Below, piece after piece: positions 9,821 to 19,446 of a stretch of 35,206 nt of DNA. The notes beneath the pieces were generated by a model, which saw only the letters and a list, made by a program, of their open reading frames with translations, had not been told where the DNA came from and did not search any database. The stretch covers positions 1 through 35,206 of the forward strand of contig JACQGO010000248.1 in the NCBI GenBank assembly GCA_016199485.1, read 5' to 3'. The position numbers and the translations under genes are program-made. This stretch comes from Betaproteobacteria bacterium (GTDB lineage Bacteria; Pseudomonadota; Gammaproteobacteria; Burkholderiales; SG8-41). The stretch's first letter is position 1, and each line of letters starts with the position of its first letter.

Positions 9821-10396
9821 TTACCGCTTTCCGCTCGCCAGCAGCGCCCGCACCGGTGCGAAGCTCCTGCGATGCACCGCCGAGACACCGTGGATGCGCA
9901 GCGCGGCAAGATGCGCCGCCGTCGGATATCCTTTGTGCCGATCGAAGCCGTATTGCGGGAAACACTGGTGCAGCGCCAACATCACGGCGTCCCGCGCGGT
10001 CTTGGCGAGAATCGATGCTGCCGCGATCTCGGCAACGAGGGCATCGCCTCCAACGACGGCCCGTGCCGGGAACCTCAGTTGCGGGCAGTGCGGCCCATCG
10101 ACCACGACTTCGGCCGGCTCGCGCTCGAGGCTCTCCACCGCGCGCCGCATCGCGAGCAGTGTCGCCTGCAGGACGTTGAATGCGTCGATCTCCTCGACCG
10201 AGGCGCTTGCCACGGTCCAGCAAAGCGCGCGCGCCTTGATCTCTGCCTCCAGCCGCTCGCGCCGGCGTGCGCTGAGCTTCTTGGAGTCGTCGAGCCCCGC
10301 AATCACGCAATCCGGACCGAGGATGACCGCTGCGGCGTACACCGGGCCGGCCAGCGGTCCCCTGCCCGCTTCATCGACACCGCAGATCAGCCGCAT
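9821..10396 (-). CDS. rnhB: Ribonuclease HII
   Basis: 191 residues. Cleaves the RNA strand of RNA-DNA hybrids and starts removal of misincorporated ribonucleotides. Seen: [20 protein letters not shown] with the catalytic Asp8-Glu9, [23 protein letters not shown] (third acidic residue), [16 protein letters not shown] and the ending [18 protein letters not shown]. The start is the ATG at 10396, since [13 protein letters not shown] fits the family; the longer frame runs into lpxB. It starts 7 bases after the lpxB stop and is the last gene of the rpsB-to-rnhB cluster. Confidence 0.97.
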   Translation of the reverse strand: MRLICGVDEAGRGPLAGPVYAAAVILGPDCVIAGLDDSKKLSARRRERLEAEIKARALCWTVASASVEEIDAFNVLQATLLAMRRAVESLEREPAEVVVDGPHCPQLRFPARAVVGGDALVAEIAAASILAKTARDAVMLALHQCFPQYGFDRHKGYPTAAHLAALRIHGVSAVHRRSFAPVRALLASGKR

Positions 10397-10403
10397 GATC
10401 GCT

Positions 10404-11555
10404 CTATGGTTGCAGGAGCGGAAGGATCGCCTCGACCGCCTTGCGCGCCGCATCCTGGCGCAGCGCAGCGCCAAGTTCCGCGAGACGGCTCTCCAGGCGC
10501 GCGCGCACCCGGGTGTCGTTGAGGAGATTGAGAAGCGCCTGCGCCAGATTCTCCGGCGTCGCGTCGTCTTGAAGGATTTCCGGCACGATGAACCGGCCGG
10601 CGAGAATATTGGGCAGCCCTACGTACGGGAGGTACTTCTTGCGGCAAGTGATCCACCACGACAGTCGCGGCATCCGGTAGGTGATCACCATCGGCCGCCG
10701 GAGCAGCGCCGCTTCGAGGGTCGCGGTGCCGGAGGCGGCAAGCACGACGTCGGCGGCTGCGATCGCTTCGTGCGCGTGGCCGAACATGAGCGTGAACGCC
10801 TGGTACTGCGCTTCGTTCCGGTAGAGCGCCGATTCGAACATCTCCTTGGTCTCTCGGGTCGCGAGCGGAACGAGAAACAGCGCGTCCGGAGCGGTGTCGC
10901 CGATGCGTCTCGCGGTCGCAATGAACAAGTCCGCCATCTGCACGAGCTCGCTCACGCGGCTGCCGGGCAGCAGTGCGATGACGCGCGCCGCAGCGGGCAG
11001 CCGCAGCTGCTCGCGCATCGCGCGGCGGTCGGGAAATCCCGCCAGCACGTCCGCGAGCGGATGGCCGACATAGGCCGAGGCGATCCCCGCTTCATCATAG
11101 AGCGCCTGCTCGAACGGGAACAACGTGAGCACCTTGGAGACCGCGCGCCTGATCTTGCGCATGCGCTCGCGCCGCCACGCCCAGATCGCGGGGCTGACGT
11201 ACTGCACGGTGGGGATGCCATGCGCGCGCAGGCGCGCTTCCAGATCGAGGTTGAAGTCAGGCGCATCGATGCCGATGAACACATCCGGCGGCTCGGCCAG
11301 AAAACGCGCGGCGAGCCTGCGGCGGATGCCGGTGATCTCGAGATAGTGCCTGAGCACCTCGACATAGCCGCGCACCGCGAGCTTCTCCATCGGATAGAGC
11401 ACGCGCATTCCGGCCGCTTCCATTCTCGGCCCACCGACGCCGACGAACCGCGCCGGCGCGATGCGCTCCCTGAGCGCGGCGATCAGGTGCGCGCCGAGCA
11501 AATCGCCGGACGCCTCGCCCGCGACCATGCCGATATACGGCGTCGAGCGGCTCAT
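10404..11555 (-). CDS. lpxB: Lipid A disaccharide synthase
   Basis: 383 residues, GT19 family, peripheral on the inner membrane. Joins UDP-2,3-diacylglucosamine and lipid X to form the lipid A disaccharide. Seen: N-terminal [18 protein letters not shown], the hydrophobic [82 protein letters not shown], and [14 protein letters not shown] followed by [18 protein letters not shown]. It follows lpxA after 19 bases and precedes rnhB, the usual order. Confidence 0.97.
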   Translation of the reverse strand: MSRSTPYIGMVAGEASGDLLGAHLIAALRERIAPARFVGVGGPRMEAAGMRVLYPMEKLAVRGYVEVLRHYLEITGIRRRLAARFLAEPPDVFIGIDAPDFNLDLEARLRAHGIPTVQYVSPAIWAWRRERMRKIRRAVSKVLTLFPFEQALYDEAGIASAYVGHPLADVLAGFPDRRAMREQLRLPAAARVIALLPGSRVSELVQMADLFIATARRIGDTAPDALFLVPLATRETKEMFESALYRNEAQYQAFTLMFGHAHEAIAAADVVLAASGTATLEAALLRRPMVITYRMPRLSWWITCRKKYLPYVGLPNILAGRFIVPEILQDDATPENLAQALLNLLNDTRVRARLESRLAELGAALRQDAARKAVEAILPLLQP

Positions 11556-11574
11556 CTCCGCCCTCCCGGCCAGG

Positions 11575-12363
11575 TCAGCGGATGATGCCGCGGCCCGAAC
11601 GGTCGATAAACTCGAGCAGCGGCCGGATCGCAGGGCATTCTGCGGTCTGCTTCGTGAGCTCCGCCTTCGCGCGCTCGAGCGTAAGCCCCGTTTTGTACAG
11701 CGTCTTGTAGGCGCGCTTGATCCTGGCGATCGCAGCGGAGTCGAAACCGCGCCGTTTCAGCCCCTCCTGATTCACGCCGTAGGGCCGGGCGAAGTTGCCG
11801 GAAGCCATCACGTAAGGCGGAATGTCCTGCAGCACTATGGTCCCCATCGCGGTGATGCTGTGGGCGCCGATATGGCAGAACTGGTGCACCACGGTGAAGC
11901 CGCCAAGAACCGCGTAATCGCCGACATGGACATGCCCGGCGAGCTGTGCGTTGTTGGCGAAGACGGTGTGGTTCCCCACCTGGCAGTCGTGCGCGAGGTG
12001 CACGTAGGCCATGATCCAGTTGTCGTCGCCGACCCGCGTGACGCCCGCATCTTGCTCGGTGCCGCAGTTGAACGTGCAGAATTCGCGTATGGTATTGCCG
12101 TCGCCGATTTCAAGTCGCGTCGGTTGCCCGCCGTATTTCTTGTCCTGAGGCACCTCGCCGAGCGACACGAACTGGTAAATCCGGTTGTTCTTGCCGATGC
12201 GGGTGCGGCCGGTGATGACCGCGTGCGGGCCCACGCGGCACCCGCTGCCGATCTCGACGTGCTCGCCGATGATCGCGTACGGGCCGATCTCAACATCGGC
12301 GGCGATCCTCGCCCGCGGATCGACGATGGCCGCGGGATGAATCACTGCGCTGCGACGTGCCAT
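11575..12363 (-). CDS. lpxA: UDP-N-acetylglucosamine acyltransferase LpxA
   Basis: 262 residues, exactly the E. coli length. First step of lipid A synthesis: transfer of a 3-hydroxyacyl chain from ACP to UDP-GlcNAc. The N-terminal two-thirds is a left-handed beta helix of hexapeptide repeats (for example VEIGPYAIIGEHVEIGSG). Catalytic His125 is in VHLAHDCQVG; the family stretches NRIYQFVSLGEVPQD, PPYVMASGNFARPYGVNQEG and LKRRGF are present. Residue 173, the hydrocarbon-ruler position, is Met (SITAMGTIV), where E. coli has Gly; Met there goes with 3-hydroxydecanoyl selectivity. Lies between fabZ and lpxB. Confidence 0.97.
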   Translation of the reverse strand: MARRSAVIHPAAIVDPRARIAADVEIGPYAIIGEHVEIGSGCRVGPHAVITGRTRIGKNNRIYQFVSLGEVPQDKKYGGQPTRLEIGDGNTIREFCTFNCGTEQDAGVTRVGDDNWIMAYVHLAHDCQVGNHTVFANNAQLAGHVHVGDYAVLGGFTVVHQFCHIGAHSITAMGTIVLQDIPPYVMASGNFARPYGVNQEGLKRRGFDSAAIARIKRAYKTLYKTGLTLERAKAELTKQTAECPAIRPLLEFIDRSGRGIIR

Positions 12364-12397
12364 GGCCGTTTTCCGGGCAGCAACGCGTGGAGCCGCC

Positions 12398-12850
12398 TTA
12401 CTCCTCGCCGCCGTCCCTGAGCGCGCGCACCGTGCACATCAGCTCCGCCTCGGCCACCACCTGGTCGCCGACCCGCGCCTCCGCGGAAAACTTCCAGATG
12501 CCGCGCGTGTGGCGCGTGAGGGTGACCGTGAGCAGCATGGTGTCTCCGGCCGACACCGGTTTCTTGAAGCGCGCGTGATCGATGCCGACGAAATAGTAGA
12601 CCGACTCGTCGTTCGCCTTCGCGTTCATGGTCTTGAACGACAGAATCGCCGCGGCCTGCGCCAGCGCTTCCACGATGAGCACTCCCGGCATCACCGGATG
12701 GTGAGGAAAGTGCCCGCTGAAGAACGGCTCGTTGATGGTGACGTTCTTGAGAGCGACAATGCTCTTGCCGGGCTCGCACGACAACACGCGGTCGACCAGC
12801 AGGAACGGATAGCGGTGCGGCAGGTACTCGAGGATCTCGTGAATGTCCAT
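12398..12850 (-). CDS. fabZ: 3-hydroxyacyl-[ACP] dehydratase FabZ
   Basis: About 150 residues, hot-dog fold. Dehydrates 3-hydroxyacyl-ACP in fatty acid elongation, competing with LpxA and LpxD for the same 3-hydroxyacyl-ACP pool. Seen: [20 protein letters not shown], the active-site segment [20 protein letters not shown] (His, Glu), [17 protein letters not shown]. The family start is the ATG at 12850. However GAGAGGGG (12868-12875) lies 8 bases before an in-frame TTG at 12859 and 17 before the ATG, and that TTG overlaps the lpxD stop (TTGA). The protein may therefore begin three residues earlier. Confidence 0.95.
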   Translation of the reverse strand: MDIHEILEYLPHRYPFLLVDRVLSCEPGKSIVALKNVTINEPFFSGHFPHHPVMPGVLIVEALAQAAAILSFKTMNAKANDESVYYFVGIDHARFKKPVSAGDTMLLTVTLTRHTRGIWKFSAEARVGDQVVAEAELMCTVRALRDGGEE

Positions 12851-12855
12851 GCTGT

Positions 12856-13905
12856 TCAAGATTTTTTCCCCTCTCGTTGCCGCGCTCCGCGGCCGAGCTT
12901 GCGGACGGCGCGCACCAGCTCGTCGAGCTTTCTCAGGTGTGCGGCGTTCTTGAGCCAGTTGCGGTGCGCCTCGAAAGGATACGCCGAGGTGTATGTGCCC
13001 GGTTTTCCTATCGATTTGGTGATCAGCGTCGCCGCCGAAATGTCCACGTGGTCCGCAATCGTGAGGTGGCCCAGGATGATGGCGCCGCCGCCGATCCTGC
13101 AGTAACGGCCGATGCGTGCGCTGCCCGCGATGCCCGCGCATCCGGCAATCGCGGTGTGCGCGCCGATGCGTACGTTGTGCCCCACCTGGATCTGGTTGTC
13201 GAGCTTCACCCCGTCCTCGATCACCGTGTCGTCGAGCGCGCCGCGGTCGACGGTGGTGTTGGCCCCGATCTCGACATCGTCGCCGATCACCACGCGCCCG
13301 ATCTGCGGGATCTTGAGCCAGCGGCCCTCGTGCATCGCGATGCCGAAGCCGTCCGCGCCGATCACCGCGCCGGCGTGCAGGACGGCCCGTTCTCCGATCA
13401 CGCAATCATGATAGACCACGACGTTGGGATACAGCTCGCTGCCGGCTCCCACGCTGACGTTGGCACCGAGGTAGCAGCCGGCGCCGATGCTGCAATTGGG
13501 ACCGAGCCGCACGTTGTCCTCGATTACCGCGAAAGCTCCGACCGATGCACCCCCGCCGACGCGCGCCGAGCGCGCCACCCGCGCCGCGGGATGCACCCCC
13601 GACCTCGCCCGGGGCCGAGGGTTGAGGAACGCGGATACGCGCGCGAAATAGGCGTAGGGATCGTCGCACACGATGCGCGGCAGGCCGGTCGCGCCGCGCC
13701 CCGCGCGGCCCACGATGACCGCCCCCGCGGCGGTGTTCGCGAGTTGCCTGAGATACTTGCCGTGGGCGGCGAACGCGAGGTGTTCGGGGCGCGCGCTCTC
13801 GAGCGTCGCCACCTGGCTCACGCGCACGCGCGGGTCGCCCACCAACTCGCCGCCGAGGCGCTTGACGATTTCTCGCAGAGTGTAGGTTCGGGTCTTGCGG
13901 CTCAT
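12856..13905 (-). CDS. lpxD: UDP-3-O-(3-hydroxyacyl)glucosamine N-acyltransferase LpxD
   Basis: 349 residues. Third step of the lipid A pathway, adding the amide-linked 3-hydroxyacyl chain. N-terminal uridine-binding domain ([32 protein letters not shown], about residues 8-95), then a hexapeptide-repeat beta helix (about 103-310: [72 protein letters not shown]), with the catalytic His243 in VGHNVRIG. A basic helical tail follows. It precedes fabZ with a possible 4-base overlap and follows skp after an 84-base spacer. Confidence 0.97.
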   Translation of the reverse strand: MSRKTRTYTLREIVKRLGGELVGDPRVRVSQVATLESARPEHLAFAAHGKYLRQLANTAAGAVIVGRAGRGATGLPRIVCDDPYAYFARVSAFLNPRPRARSGVHPAARVARSARVGGGASVGAFAVIEDNVRLGPNCSIGAGCYLGANVSVGAGSELYPNVVVYHDCVIGERAVLHAGAVIGADGFGIAMHEGRWLKIPQIGRVVIGDDVEIGANTTVDRGALDDTVIEDGVKLDNQIQVGHNVRIGAHTAIAGCAGIAGSARIGRYCRIGGGAIILGHLTIADHVDISAATLITKSIGKPGTYTSAYPFEAHRNWLKNAAHLRKLDELVRAVRKLGRGARQREGKKS

Positions 13906-13989
13906 TGCCAGCGGATGACCGGGTCAGCCGTGCGCGGCTATGTATGGCCTGACCGCAGCGCGCCGCCGCCCCCGTTTAACCTCGAGAGG

Positions 13990-14487
13990 TCACTTCTCGA
14001 GCGCCTTCAGCACCTTGTCGGTGATGTCGATGCGCGGGCTGCGGTAGACCGCCTCCTGCACGATCAGGTCGAATTTCTCCGCCTCTGCGATCTGGCGGAT
14101 CGCACGGTTTGCGCGCTCGAACAGCGCGGAGAGCTCTTCGTTGCGCCGCAGGTTGAGATCTTCGCGGAACTCACGCTGCATGCGCTGAAAGTCGCGGCTC
14201 ACGCGCGCGAGCTCCTGCTCCTTGGCGCGACGATCAGACTCGCTCGTCGTCATCGCCTCCTTCTCGAGCTGCGACTGCAGCCCCTTGATCTGATTTTCCA
14301 TCCGCTGCAATTCGGCGGCGCGCGGCGCGAACTCCTTTTCGAGCTTCTTGTTGGCGCGCTCCGCCGGTGCGGACTCGCGGTTCAATCGTTCAACGTCGAT
14401 GAAGCCGATCTTGACCTCGGCGGCTCTCAGCGGCGTCCCTGCGAGCAGCAGCCCGCAGCCGATCAGTACCAAGCCCAAGTACCTCAC
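13990..14487 (-). CDS. skp: Periplasmic chaperone Skp (OmpH family)
   Basis: 165 residues. Skp holds unfolded outer-membrane proteins in the periplasm for delivery to BamA. The start is GTG at 14487: GGAGG lies 7 bases upstream and the product then begins with a proper signal peptide (YLGLVLIGCGLLLAGTPLRA, cleavage probably after Ala about 22). An ATG at 14520 in the same frame lacks this support. The mature chain opens with KIGFIDVERLNRESA and continues as a long charged coiled coil (about residues 45-120, rich in Lys/Glu/Arg/Gln), ending FDLIVQEAVYRSPRIDITDKVLKAL, typical of the family. Directly downstream of bamA. Confidence 0.95.
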   Translation of the reverse strand: MRYLGLVLIGCGLLLAGTPLRAAEVKIGFIDVERLNRESAPAERANKKLEKEFAPRAAELQRMENQIKGLQSQLEKEAMTTSESDRRAKEQELARVSRDFQRMQREFREDLNLRRNEELSALFERANRAIRQIAEAEKFDLIVQEAVYRSPRIDITDKVLKALEK

Positions 14488-14549
14488 AAAGTAGCCTCCA
14501 TGCAATAAAAGACCCCGCATCGCACCGCCCGACGCCCGTGACGCCGGGA

Positions 14550-16820
14550 TCAGAAGTTTCCGCCAAAGACGAACTGCAATCTCTGGCTGTTGTCTCCGGG
14601 CTGATCGCGCACCGGCTTCGCATAGAACAGCTTGAGCGGTCCCATCGGCGAGATCCAGTTGACCCCCACGCCGATCGAGTAGCGCAGATCCGCCGTCGCG
14701 TACTTTTCCCCCACCATGCCGGCGTCCACGAACGCGCTCACCCGCACAGACTTGTCGTTTTCCAGGCCGGGGAACGGGAATAATACCTCGGCGTTGGCGA
14801 CCAGCCTGCGGTTGCCGCCGCGCGGATCGCCATTGGAGTCCTTGGGGCCGATGGTGCCGGTGCGGTAGCCGCGCACCGAGGTGATGCCGCCCACGATGAA
14901 GTTCTTGAAGAAGGGCAGCGGCTTCTCGCCGTAGCCTCCGCCATAGCCGATTTCGCCGTTCAGCATCAACGTGTAGAACCGGGTCAGCGGAAAGTAACGC
15001 TGGTACTGGTACGAGGCCTTGTAATACCGCAACGTGCCGCCCGGAAGCCCGATTTCACCGACGACCCGCTGCAAGGTACCCGAGGTCGGGTAGATCAGGC
15101 TGTCGCGGTTATCACGCGCCCACCCGACTGATCCGAGTATGGTCGAGTTGGTGTCGCCGAAGGTGGCAACGTAGTCACGGTAGATCAGCGGGCTGTCTTC
15201 GAAGACGTCGATCTTCGTTCGCTCGTAGCCCAGGCCGTACTGTACGGTGTCGACTTCGCTGATCGGCACGCCGAAGCGCACCGTCCCGCCGCGGGTATCG
15301 GTCCGGTAGTTACCGAGAAAGTTTGTCGAAGGATCGACCTTGCGCAGGTAGACGTCGAAACCGCGGCTCACGCCGTCCACGGTGTAATACGGATCGGTGT
15401 ACGACAACGCGTAGGTCGTGTTGATCTTGCTGCTGTTCACCTGCGCCGACACGTGCCTGCCGGACCCGAAAATGTTGTTTTGCGCCACCGCCCCCGACAG
15501 GATGATGCCCTCGCCGCTGCCGAAGCCGGCACCGAGCAGGATATTGCCGGTCGGCCGCTCGGTCACGCTGATGTTGACATCCACCTGGTCCGTGGTACCG
15601 GGCGCCGCCGGCGTCTCCACGTTGACCTCGGTGAAATATCCGAGTTTGTCGATACGGCGCTTCGAGAGATTGATCTTCTCGGCGGAGTACCAGCCGCCCT
15701 CGAGCTGGCGCATCTCGCGCCGGATCACCTCGTCACGCGTGCGGGTGTTGCCCGTGACATTGATGCGGCGCACGTAGACGCGCCGGCCGGGATCGATGAA
15801 AAACGTGAACGCCACCTGCTGCTTGTCCCGGTTCACCTCGGGTATCGCGTTGACGTTGGCGAACGCGTAGCCGTCGTTGCCCAGGCGGTCGCTGATCAGC
15901 TTGCTGGACTCGGTGAGCTTCTCGCGCGAGAATACGTCACCCGGCGCGATCTTGATGAGCTTGCGGATCTCCTCTTCGGGAATCAGCATCTCCCCGGCGA
16001 CCTTGACGCCGGATACCGTGTACTTCCTTCCCTCGGTGATGCTGATCGTGATGTAAATGTCTTTCTTGTCCGGGGTAATCGAGACCTGCGTCGAGTCGAT
16101 GCTCAACTCGAGGTAGCCCTGGTTGAGATAGAACGAGCGCAATGTCTCCAGGTCCGCGCCGAGCTTCTGGCGCGAATACTGGTCGTGCTTGCTGAACCAC
16201 GTCATCAGCCCGGGCGTGCGCAGCACGAAAAGCTTCAACAGGTCCCTTTCCTGGAACACCTGCGCGCCGATGATGCTGATCTGGCGGATCTTGGCGACGT
16301 CGCCTTCGTCGACGTTGAAGCTGATCGCGACGCGGTTGCGTTCGAGCGGTGTCGCCGTGGTGGTGATGTTCACCGCGTACCTGCCGCGGCTCAGGTACTG
16401 GCGCTTGAGCTCCTGCTCCGCCTTGTCGAGCAGTGCCCGGTCGAAGATCCGGCCGTCGGCCAGTCCGATCTGGCGCAGCCCCTTGCGCAGATCATCGGCG
16501 CTGAATTCCCTGATCCCGACGAAATCGACCTGAGCGATCGATGGCCGCTCCTGCACCACCACGATGAGCACGCCGTTGTCGACCTCGAGCGTGACGTCGC
16601 GAAAGAAACCGGTCGCGTAGAGCGAGCGAATCGCCTGCGCCGCCTTCTCGTCGTTCATGAGGTCGCCGACTTTGACCGGCAGGTAGCTGAACACCGTGCC
16701 GGCCTCGGTGCGCTGCAGTCCTTCGACGCGGATGTCCCTGATGACGAACGGCTCGATCGCCGCCGCGTGCAAAGCGAAAAAAAACCCGCACAGCAAGACC
16801 GCAACGCGAACCGGAATCAT
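14550..16820 (-). CDS. bamA: Outer membrane protein assembly factor BamA
   Basis: 756 residues. Core of the BAM complex, inserting beta-barrel proteins into the outer membrane. Signal peptide MIPVRVAVLLCGFFFALHAAA. Five POTRA domains (about 25-420), the first opening with FVIRDIRVEGLQRTEAGTVF. The C-terminal 16-strand Omp85 barrel (about 425-756) contains the conserved loop-6 motif VRGYRTGTIGPKD (VRGF/Y) and ends in QFVFGGNF, a terminal aromatic as in outer-membrane beta-signals. It starts 7 bases after the rseP stop and precedes skp. Confidence 0.98.
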   Translation of the reverse strand: MIPVRVAVLLCGFFFALHAAAIEPFVIRDIRVEGLQRTEAGTVFSYLPVKVGDLMNDEKAAQAIRSLYATGFFRDVTLEVDNGVLIVVVQERPSIAQVDFVGIREFSADDLRKGLRQIGLADGRIFDRALLDKAEQELKRQYLSRGRYAVNITTTATPLERNRVAISFNVDEGDVAKIRQISIIGAQVFQERDLLKLFVLRTPGLMTWFSKHDQYSRQKLGADLETLRSFYLNQGYLELSIDSTQVSITPDKKDIYITISITEGRKYTVSGVKVAGEMLIPEEEIRKLIKIAPGDVFSREKLTESSKLISDRLGNDGYAFANVNAIPEVNRDKQQVAFTFFIDPGRRVYVRRINVTGNTRTRDEVIRREMRQLEGGWYSAEKINLSKRRIDKLGYFTEVNVETPAAPGTTDQVDVNISVTERPTGNILLGAGFGSGEGIILSGAVAQNNIFGSGRHVSAQVNSSKINTTYALSYTDPYYTVDGVSRGFDVYLRKVDPSTNFLGNYRTDTRGGTVRFGVPISEVDTVQYGLGYERTKIDVFEDSPLIYRDYVATFGDTNSTILGSVGWARDNRDSLIYPTSGTLQRVVGEIGLPGGTLRYYKASYQYQRYFPLTRFYTLMLNGEIGYGGGYGEKPLPFFKNFIVGGITSVRGYRTGTIGPKDSNGDPRGGNRRLVANAEVLFPFPGLENDKSVRVSAFVDAGMVGEKYATADLRYSIGVGVNWISPMGPLKLFYAKPVRDQPGDNSQRLQFVFGGNF

Positions 16821-16827
16821 CGAATGA

Positions 16828-18195
16828 TCAGCCGCTTATGAGACGGTTTATATCGTTATACAGCGCGAAAGCCATCAACGTGAACAGCAGCGCCATGCCA
16901 ACGTGCTGCCCGATCTCGATGGCCCTGTCCGACACCGGACTGCCCTTGAACACCTCGAGAATATAATACATCAAGTGCCCCCCATCTAATAAGGGGATGG
17001 GCAGCAGATTGAGCACCCCGAGGCTGATGCTGATCAGCGCGAGGAAGAACAGGTAGGCGATCCAGCCGCTCTGCGCGGACTGGCCCGCATAGTCGGCGAT
17101 CGTTATCGGACCGCTGAGGTTCTTGAGCGACACTTCGCCGACGATCATCTTGCCGAGCATCTTGAGGCTGAATACCGAAGTATCCCACGTCTTGTCGAGC
17201 GACTTGAGCACCGCTTCCCACGGCGAATAGCGCACTTCGGTGAACAGTCCCGCGATCGCCGCGCGGTCGATCCGCGGGGCGGCGCCGATCCTTCCCAGCT
17301 TCTGGCCGTTTTCGACGACCGCATCAGGGATCACGGTAACCCTCTGCGGCGGCGTGGCGCCCCGCTCTATTTCCAGCACCAGCGGCGATAGAGGGTTGCC
17401 GCGCACCGCCTCCACCACCTGTTCCCAGCGGTCGACTCCCTGCTTGCCGATCGCGACGATGCGGTCGCCTGCCCTGAGGCCGCCGCGCTCGGCGGCGCCG
17501 CCCGCCACGATGTGGCCGATCACCGGCGCCACCGCGGGCTGATAGCGGGTAAGCCCCAGCGCGCGTAGAAAATCGCCATCGAGCTCCTGCGCGCTGAGGC
17601 GGGACAGATCGAGCCGGCGCCAGTTGATCTCTCCGCGCGCGTTGCGGACCTCGACGGTCACCGTCGCCTTCTGCACTGCGCGTTTGAGCAGCAGCCAGCG
17701 CGCGTCCTGCCATGTTGCGACCGGTTCATCGTCGATCTTCACGATCGTCTCTCCCGGCGTGAACCGCGCGACCGCAGCCGGCGTCGCGGGCATCACCGCT
17801 CCGATCAGCGGCTTCATGCCGGGCACGCCGTGCACGAACAGAATCCAGTAGGCCGCGATTGCGAACAGGAAGTTGGCCGCGGGGCCGGCGACGACGATCG
17901 CGAGGCGGCGGTAGACCGATTGCCGGTTGAAGGTGCGCGCGAGCTCGTGCGCTGCAACCTCGCCCTCACGTTCGTCGAGCATCTTGACGTAGCCGCCGAG
18001 CGGAAAGGCTGCGAGCACCCATTCGGTCTGATCGCGCCCGAAGCGCCGCACCGCGACTGCCCTGCCAAAGCCGATGGAGAAACGCAGCACCTTGACGTTG
18101 CACAGGCGGGCGATTACATAGTGGCCCAGTTCGTGAACCACGATGAGCAGTCCGAGCGCCAGCGCGAATGCGGCGATGGTCGTGATCAGGTTCAT
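16828..18195 (-). CDS. rseP: Site-2 intramembrane zinc protease RseP
   Basis: 455 residues, inner membrane. Makes the second cut of anti-sigma factor RseA in the sigma-E envelope stress response and clears signal peptides. The zinc site HELGH is at residues 21-25 in the first membrane segment (IVVHELGHYVIARLCNVKV); FPLGGYVKM and NRQSVYRRLAIVVAGPAANF follow. The periplasmic middle (about 125-310) includes PDZ signals (GGAAERGGLRAGDRIVAIGK). The third zinc ligand is in LNLLPIPLLDGGHLMYYILE near the C-terminus, encoded by a run of AT-rich codons odd for this genome. Placed between dxr and bamA, as is standard. Confidence 0.97.
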   Translation of the reverse strand: MNLITTIAAFALALGLLIVVHELGHYVIARLCNVKVLRFSIGFGRAVAVRRFGRDQTEWVLAAFPLGGYVKMLDEREGEVAAHELARTFNRQSVYRRLAIVVAGPAANFLFAIAAYWILFVHGVPGMKPLIGAVMPATPAAVARFTPGETIVKIDDEPVATWQDARWLLLKRAVQKATVTVEVRNARGEINWRRLDLSRLSAQELDGDFLRALGLTRYQPAVAPVIGHIVAGGAAERGGLRAGDRIVAIGKQGVDRWEQVVEAVRGNPLSPLVLEIERGATPPQRVTVIPDAVVENGQKLGRIGAAPRIDRAAIAGLFTEVRYSPWEAVLKSLDKTWDTSVFSLKMLGKMIVGEVSLKNLSGPITIADYAGQSAQSGWIAYLFFLALISISLGVLNLLPIPLLDGGHLMYYILEVFKGSPVSDRAIEIGQHVGMALLFTLMAFALYNDINRLISG

Positions 18196-18210
18196 GCAGC
18201 AGGACGTCCG

Positions 18211-19440
18211 TCAGCGGCCGGCGTAGCTCATCTTCGCCTCCACCGTTGCATCGCTCCCGGCCTTCCGCAGCCATTCCTCCGCGCACAGGCGCGACTTGCG
18301 GTCCGCGGCGAGGACGTCTTCAATGGTGGTGATCGTGGTGCAGGCGACCCTCCCCAGCACCGACTCGATCAGGCGCGCAATGTCGCTGAAGCGCAGCCGC
18401 CCCTCGAGGAAGCTCGCCACCGCGACTTCGTTGGCGGCGTTGAGCGACGTGGGCGCGCTGCCGCCGGCACGCAACGCCTGATAGGCCAGATCGAGGCAGG
18501 GAAAGCGTCGATGGTCGGGTTCCTCGAAATGCAGCGCACGCACGCGAGCCAGATCGAGAAAGTCCGTTCCCGCATCGATGCGTTCCGGATAGCCGAGCGC
18601 GTAAGCGATCGGCGTGCGCATGTCGGGATTACCCAGTTGCGCGATCATCGAGCCGTCGATGTATTCGACAAGCGAGTGGATCACGCTCTCCGGGTGGATC
18701 ACGACCTTGATGCAGGGCTCGCCTGCGTTGAACAGCCAGCGCGCCTCGATCACTTCGAGGCCCTTGTTCATCATGGTAGCCGAGTCCACTGAGATCTTGC
18801 GGCCCATGATCCAGTTCGGATGCGCGCACGCCTGCTGCGGCGTGACCTGTTCGAGGTCCTCGAGCGGCGTGGTGCGGAACGGTCCGCCGGAAGCGGTGAG
18901 CAGGATGCGGCGCACGCCCACCGCGCCGAGGTCTCCGGTAAACCGCCGCGGCAGCGCCTGGAAGATTGCGTTGTGCTCGCTGTCGATCGGCAGCAGCACT
19001 CCGCCGCTTCGCTTCACGGCGTCGATGAAGATCGCTCCGGCGGTAACGAGGGACTCCTTGTTCGCGAGGAGGATCTTCTTGCCGGCGCGCGCCGCCGCGA
19101 GCGCCGGCCGCAGTCCGGCGATGCCCACGATGGCGGCCATCACGGTGTCGACCTGCGGCAGCGTCGCGACCTCTTCCAGCGCCCCCGCGCCGCACAACAC
19201 TTCGGTTGCGAGCGCCGCCTCCGTTACGCGCCGCCGCAACCGCTCGGCGCCTCCGGCATCGAGCATCACCGCATACGTGGGCCGGAACTTCACGCACAGC
19301 CCGAACAGGGAATCGACATTGCGGTTCGCGGTGAGCGCCACGACTTCGAATTTGTCGGGGTGCCGGGAGATCACGTCCAGCGTGTTGAGGCCCACGCTGC
19401 CGGTGGCTCCGAGAACCGTGACGTGCTGCACTTTACGCAT
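18211..19440 (-). CDS. dxr: 1-deoxy-D-xylulose 5-phosphate reductoisomerase
   Basis: 409 residues. Second step of the MEP isoprenoid pathway, NADPH-dependent conversion of DXP to MEP. Seen: N-terminal [18 protein letters not shown] (NADPH motif, Val in place of the common Ile), [35 protein letters not shown] (metal ligands), [29 protein letters not shown] followed by [26 protein letters not shown], and [12 protein letters not shown]. It lies between cdsA and rseP; E. coli places dxr before uppS, so the order here (frr-uppS-cdsA-dxr-rseP) is the betaproteobacterial one. Confidence 0.97.
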   Translation of the reverse strand: MRKVQHVTVLGATGSVGLNTLDVISRHPDKFEVVALTANRNVDSLFGLCVKFRPTYAVMLDAGGAERLRRRVTEAALATEVLCGAGALEEVATLPQVDTVMAAIVGIAGLRPALAAARAGKKILLANKESLVTAGAIFIDAVKRSGGVLLPIDSEHNAIFQALPRRFTGDLGAVGVRRILLTASGGPFRTTPLEDLEQVTPQQACAHPNWIMGRKISVDSATMMNKGLEVIEARWLFNAGEPCIKVVIHPESVIHSLVEYIDGSMIAQLGNPDMRTPIAYALGYPERIDAGTDFLDLARVRALHFEEPDHRRFPCLDLAYQALRAGGSAPTSLNAANEVAVASFLEGRLRFSDIARLIESVLGRVACTTITTIEDVLAADRKSRLCAEEWLRKAGSDATVEAKMSYAGR

Positions 19441-19446
19441 TATCGC

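Noticed and set aside
13906-13989. Inverted GGTCAG/CTGACC in the skp-lpxD spacer as a terminator
   Set aside because: Only six paired bases and no T-run; the downstream genes need transcription through it.
16821-18210. sigma-E promoter upstream of rseP-bamA-skp
   Set aside because: Such promoters are known near these genes in other species, but I found no convincing GAACTT/TCAAA-type pair in the spacers.
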